The translations under genes were made by a program, and so were the position numbers. 6,445 nucleotides of DNA from an uncultured Cetobacterium sp. (GTDB taxonomy: Bacteria; Fusobacteriota; Fusobacteriia; Fusobacteriales; Fusobacteriaceae). The DNA is taken from assembly GCA_900766645.1 (NCBI GenBank), contig CAAFWD010000171.1, forward strand, positions 1 through 6,445, in the 5' to 3' direction. The notes below the pieces were generated by a model that had not been told where the DNA came from, searched no databases, and saw only the letters and a list, made by a program, of their open reading frames with translations. The number at the start of each line of letters is the position of its first letter. The first letter of the stretch is position 1. Below are positions 5,022 to 6,445 of the stretch, one piece after another.

Positions 5022-6365
5022 ATGAGGGGAAACATATCTTTAGAAAATGGAGATATAAAAAGCCTTCTAGTAAAATATTCAATACCAGCTATAATAGGGA
5101 TGTTAGTAAGTGCACTTTATAATGTAGTTGATAGAATATTTATTGGAAATATGAAGGAAGTAGGGGCATTAGCCATAACAGGAATTGGGATTACAATGCC
5201 TATAATGACAATAGTATTAGCTTTTTCTATGTTAATAGGTATTGGTGCCACAGCAAATATATCTATAAAACTTGGGGAAAAGAAAAGAGAAAGTGCTGAA
5301 AAAATAATAGGAAATATCATCACATTATCTATAATTGTTGGAATAGTTTTAACACTTATAGGATATCTTTTTAAAAGAGAGATTTTAATAGCCTTTGGTG
5401 CGAGTTCATCAACTATTATTTATGCTGAAGAGTATATAGGAATAATCCTTTTAGGAAGTGTTTTTAGTATAATGGGATATGCTTTAAATAGCAGTATTAG
5501 AGCTGATGGGAGTCCAAAAATATGCTCAAGTATTATGATTATAAGTTGCTTTTTAAATATAATTTTAGATCCGATATTAATATTTGTATTTGGTTTAGGA
5601 ATAAAAGGAGCAGCTTATGCAACAGTATCATCTCAAGTATTAACTCTAATACTTTCAGCTGCATACTATAAAAGTAAAAAATCAGATCTAAAAATAAAAA
5701 GTAAAAATTTAAAATTAGATTTAAGAATAGTTAAACTTGTATTAGGAATTGGAGTTTCTCCTTTTGCGATGCAGTTAGCAACAAGTATGGTTCAGGTAAT
5801 AAATAATAATGCTTTAAAAATTTATGGTGGAGATTTGGCTATAGGAGCTATGGCTACAGTAAATGCTATAGCAATGTTATGTTTTATGCCAGTATATGGA
5901 ATTTCTCAAGGAGCTCAACCTGTAATTGGATATAATTATGGAGCAAGAAAATATGATAGAGTGGAAGAAGCATACAAAATATCAGTTAAAGCAGGGGTTG
6001 TAATATTTTTAGTTTGTCTTATAGGAGTGGAATTTTTCCCAGAGATTATTGTTAGATTATTTAACAAGAATAAAGATATTATGGAGATCTCTATAAATGG
6101 ATTAAGAATATATCTATCAGCAATGCCTTTTATAGCACTAGGAATGGCTGGAGGAAATTATTTTTTAGCTATTGGAAAGGGAAAAGAAGCAATGTTTTTA
6201 AGTCTTCTAAGACAGGTTGTTTTATTAGTACCATTAATTGTAATATTATCTAAATTCTATGGTTTAAACGGTATTTGGTTATCACAACCTATATCGGATG
6301 TAGTATCTGCTACAATAACAACTTTCATGGTTAAATCAAATATAAAATTATACAAAAAATCATAA
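5022..6365 (+). CDS. MATE family multidrug/sodium or proton antiporter (MepA-like)
   Basis: Inner-membrane exporter of 447 residues, the usual family length, with about 12 hydrophobic segments in two six-helix lobes. The first lobe opens with YSIPAIIGMLVSALYNVVDRIFIGN (19-43), typical of MATE helix 1, including acidic D37. SIRADGSPK (158-166) and LDPILIFVFGLGIKGAA (182-198) are conserved N-lobe segments. The second lobe carries YGISQGAQPVIGYNYGARKYDRV (292-314), a strong signature of the MepA/NorM-like DinF-VmrA group (COG0534). Members exchange Na+ or H+ for cationic drugs, dyes or metabolites; the substrate here cannot be read from sequence. The ribosome binding site AGGAGGG is unusually close (about 4 nt) to the ATG, but the next Met is residue 26, inside helix 1, so this start stands. 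It has its own promoter with possible operators. I see no hairpin terminator after the stop before the contig ends. Confidence 0.95.
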   Translation: MRGNISLENGDIKSLLVKYSIPAIIGMLVSALYNVVDRIFIGNMKEVGALAITGIGITMPIMTIVLAFSMLIGIGATANISIKLGEKKRESAEKIIGNIITLSIIVGIVLTLIGYLFKREILIAFGASSSTIIYAEEYIGIILLGSVFSIMGYALNSSIRADGSPKICSSIMIISCFLNIILDPILIFVFGLGIKGAAYATVSSQVLTLILSAAYYKSKKSDLKIKSKNLKLDLRIVKLVLGIGVSPFAMQLATSMVQVINNNALKIYGGDLAIGAMATVNAIAMLCFMPVYGISQGAQPVIGYNYGARKYDRVEEAYKISVKAGVVIFLVCLIGVEFFPEIIVRLFNKNKDIMEISINGLRIYLSAMPFIALGMAGGNYFLAIGKGKEAMFLSLLRQVVLLVPLIVILSKFYGLNGIWLSQPISDVVSATITTFMVKSNIKLYKKS

Positions 6366-6376
6366 AAAAAATTAAT

Positions 6377-6405
6377 TTGACAAATTTCAGAAAATAGATT
6401 ATTTA
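6377..6405 (+). promoter_or_regulatory. Candidate promoter pointing out of the contig
   Basis: A perfect -35 TTGACA (6377-6382) is followed at 17 nt by TATTTA (6400-6405), a weak -10; other T/A-rich hexamers nearby are no better. It would drive a gene starting beyond 6430. The remaining stretch 6366-6430 contains no start codon with a ribosome binding site. Confidence 0.4.
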
Positions 6406-6430
6406 TAAGGTATAGATGATTTTATTTTAT

Positions 6431-6445
6431 AGATCGGAAGAGCAC
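6431..6445 (+). other. Illumina adapter contamination, right end
   Basis: AGATCGGAAGAGCAC is the first 15 bases of the Illumina TruSeq P7 read-through adapter. The final AC distinguishes it from the P5 complement, which continues GT. Genomic sequence ends at about 6430. Confidence 0.97.

Noticed and set aside
5117..5323. Minus-strand open frame inside the MATE gene
   Set aside because: It is a hydrophobic shadow of transmembrane-helix codons, with no upstream ribosome binding site.

Overview
**What the window is.** It is a short, strongly AT-rich assembly contig. Real sequence runs from about 23 to 6430. Both ends carry Illumina library adapter: 1-22 matches the end of the P5/Read 1 adapter and 6431-6445 the start of the P7 read-through sequence. 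The last residues and stop codon of the leftmost gene are therefore artefacts. Strong AGGAGG ribosome binding sites, AGA/ATA-rich codon use, a guanine riboswitch, a ferredoxin-nitroreductase fusion and a signal-peptide protein suggest an anaerobic low-GC bacterium. Fusobacteriota (Fusobacterium or Cetobacterium type) is my first guess and Clostridia my second. The sequence alone does not settle this.

**Left block (23-2488, minus strand): a purine salvage operon.** A promoter near 2460-2488 drives a leader of about 218 nt. The leader holds a complete guanine-class (C74) purine riboswitch at 2361-2437, an antiterminator, and a 17-bp intrinsic terminator with a U-tract at 2250-2297. Next come a metal-dependent deaminase of the Atz/Trz-MTA/SAH deaminase family (865-2235) and, 21 nt further on, an AzgA/PbuG-type NCS2 purine base permease (GTG start, cut off by the contig end). 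The layout predicts that guanine or hypoxanthine switches off both import and deamination of a purine.

**Middle block (2547-4409, plus strand).** A TGn-TATAAT promoter precedes a protein with two 4Fe-4S clusters fused to a nitroreductase domain. It is followed by an exported protein of unknown function with an acidic DxNxDGxxE loop, then a 102-residue orphan with a possible winged-helix-like C-terminus. The block ends in a bidirectional terminator.

**Right block (4401-6430).** A minus-strand nucleotidyltransferase-fold protein, with apparent Asp-to-Asn changes in its catalytic motifs, converges on that terminator. Divergent from it is a full-length MATE-family exporter with a good sigma-70-type promoter (TTGACT-17-TAAAAT) and a small inverted repeat at the predicted transcription start. 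A perfect TTGACA box after the exporter may begin a promoter for a gene beyond the contig.

**Novelty.** I found no mobile element, CRISPR array, tRNA, rRNA or defence island. The best biological lead is the guanine-riboswitch control of an Atz/Trz/SAH-like deaminase, which argues against the MTA/SAH deaminase name that homology alone would give.
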